A stretch of DNA of 64,000 bases from Paenibacillus albus (GTDB lineage: Bacteria; Bacillota; Bacilli; Paenibacillales; Paenibacillaceae), in contig NZ_CP034437.1 of the NCBI RefSeq assembly GCF_003952225.1, forward strand, positions 1,469,501-1,533,500. Reading direction: 5' to 3'. The notes beneath the pieces are model-generated. The model was not told the origin of the DNA and did not search any database. It worked only from the letters and a program-made list of their open reading frames with translations. Made by a program: the position numbers and the translations under genes. Position 1 is the first letter of the stretch. The number at the start of each line of letters is the position of its first letter. This document shows, piece by piece, positions 63,936-64,000 of the stretch.

Positions 63936-64000
63936 TTGTTGATATCAGGCATTTTAGGCATATTTATCTTTGGGGCAGCGTTTCTTTTTTTGGTAAGTTA
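63936..64000 (+). CDS. N-terminus of a membrane protein, cut by the window end
   Basis: A TTG at 63936 follows AGGAGG at 8 nt and opens a frame of about 21 codons to the window end with no stop: LISGILGIFIFGAAFLFLV. This is one hydrophobic segment, as at the start of a transporter, flippase or polymerase. It would fit a glycan export or polymerisation protein next to the glycosyltransferase; that is inference. Confidence 0.5.
   Translation, partial: MLISGILGIFIFGAAFLFLVS

Overview
The window (about 52-55% GC in most genes) reads as the chromosome of an endospore-forming Gram-positive bacterium of the Paenibacillaceae, probably Paenibacillus or a close relative. Evidence: an alpha/beta-type SASP, a YtaF-type sporulation membrane protein, an S-layer-homology transglutaminase, two stalk-domain (copper amine oxidase N-terminal-like) exported proteins, strong AGGAGG ribosome sites with frequent GTG/TTG starts, and the very high number of two-component proteins. 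Genus is inferred from gene style, not from any database search.

Layout. 0-2.8 kb: a sugar or inositol catabolic operon (Gfo/Idh/MocA dehydrogenase, cut by the window edge, plus two TIM-barrel isomerases). 2.8-5.3 kb: alpha-E (DUF403) protein and circularly permuted ATP-grasp pair. 5.5-10.8 kb: sensing operon of CHASE3-like/HAMP/GAF kinase, receiver, CheR methyltransferase and REC-PAS-kinase. 11-17.3 kb: secreted stalk protein, glutathione peroxidase, formate-dehydrogenase-like molybdoenzyme with FdhD and a DUF2294 protein. 17.5-23.1 kb: PadR regulator, Xaa-Pro peptidase, AI-2E-type exporter, YtaF, TatA, EamA exporter. 23.6-27.1 kb: ABC exporter with DesK/DesR-like two-component system (YvfRSTU-like arrangement). 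27.7-33.8 kb: SLH-transglutaminase, CorA, SASP, VanRS-like pair, squalene-cyclase-like orphan. 33.8-37.2 kb: folD-fchA behind a ZTP riboswitch, stalk protein, VOC protein. 37.4-40.8 kb: glpD-glpK. 41.5-44.2 kb: GH51 arabinofuranosidase with divergent ArsR-type regulator. 44.2-47.2 kb: TRM11-like methyltransferase, aldo/keto reductase, aldose epimerase. 47.4-49.2 kb: PadR-DUF1700-DUF4097 module. 49.4-62.3 kb: multicopper oxidase, HD-GYP, PAS-XRE regulator, giant hybrid kinase with OmpR-type regulator, EAL protein and a 5TM kinase, i.e. a phosphorelay and c-di-GMP cluster. 62.4-64 kb: tRNA-Thr followed by AT-rich DNA with a glycosyltransferase, likely the edge of an acquired surface-polysaccharide region.

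Two signals are not explained by ordinary annotation. First, a family of short palindromes (CTGAGAG...CTCTCAG type) occurs at three separate intergenic loci (27.1, 40.9 and 52.0 kb), each time in units of about 110-114 bp holding two palindromes. Second, three genes (kinase/receiver at 7.8 kb, formate dehydrogenase at 14.5 kb, PAS-XRE at 52.8 kb), and possibly a fourth at 43.2 kb, are each restored by adding a single base in or next to a short homopolymer; this could be biology, but the shared direction also fits residual assembly indels.
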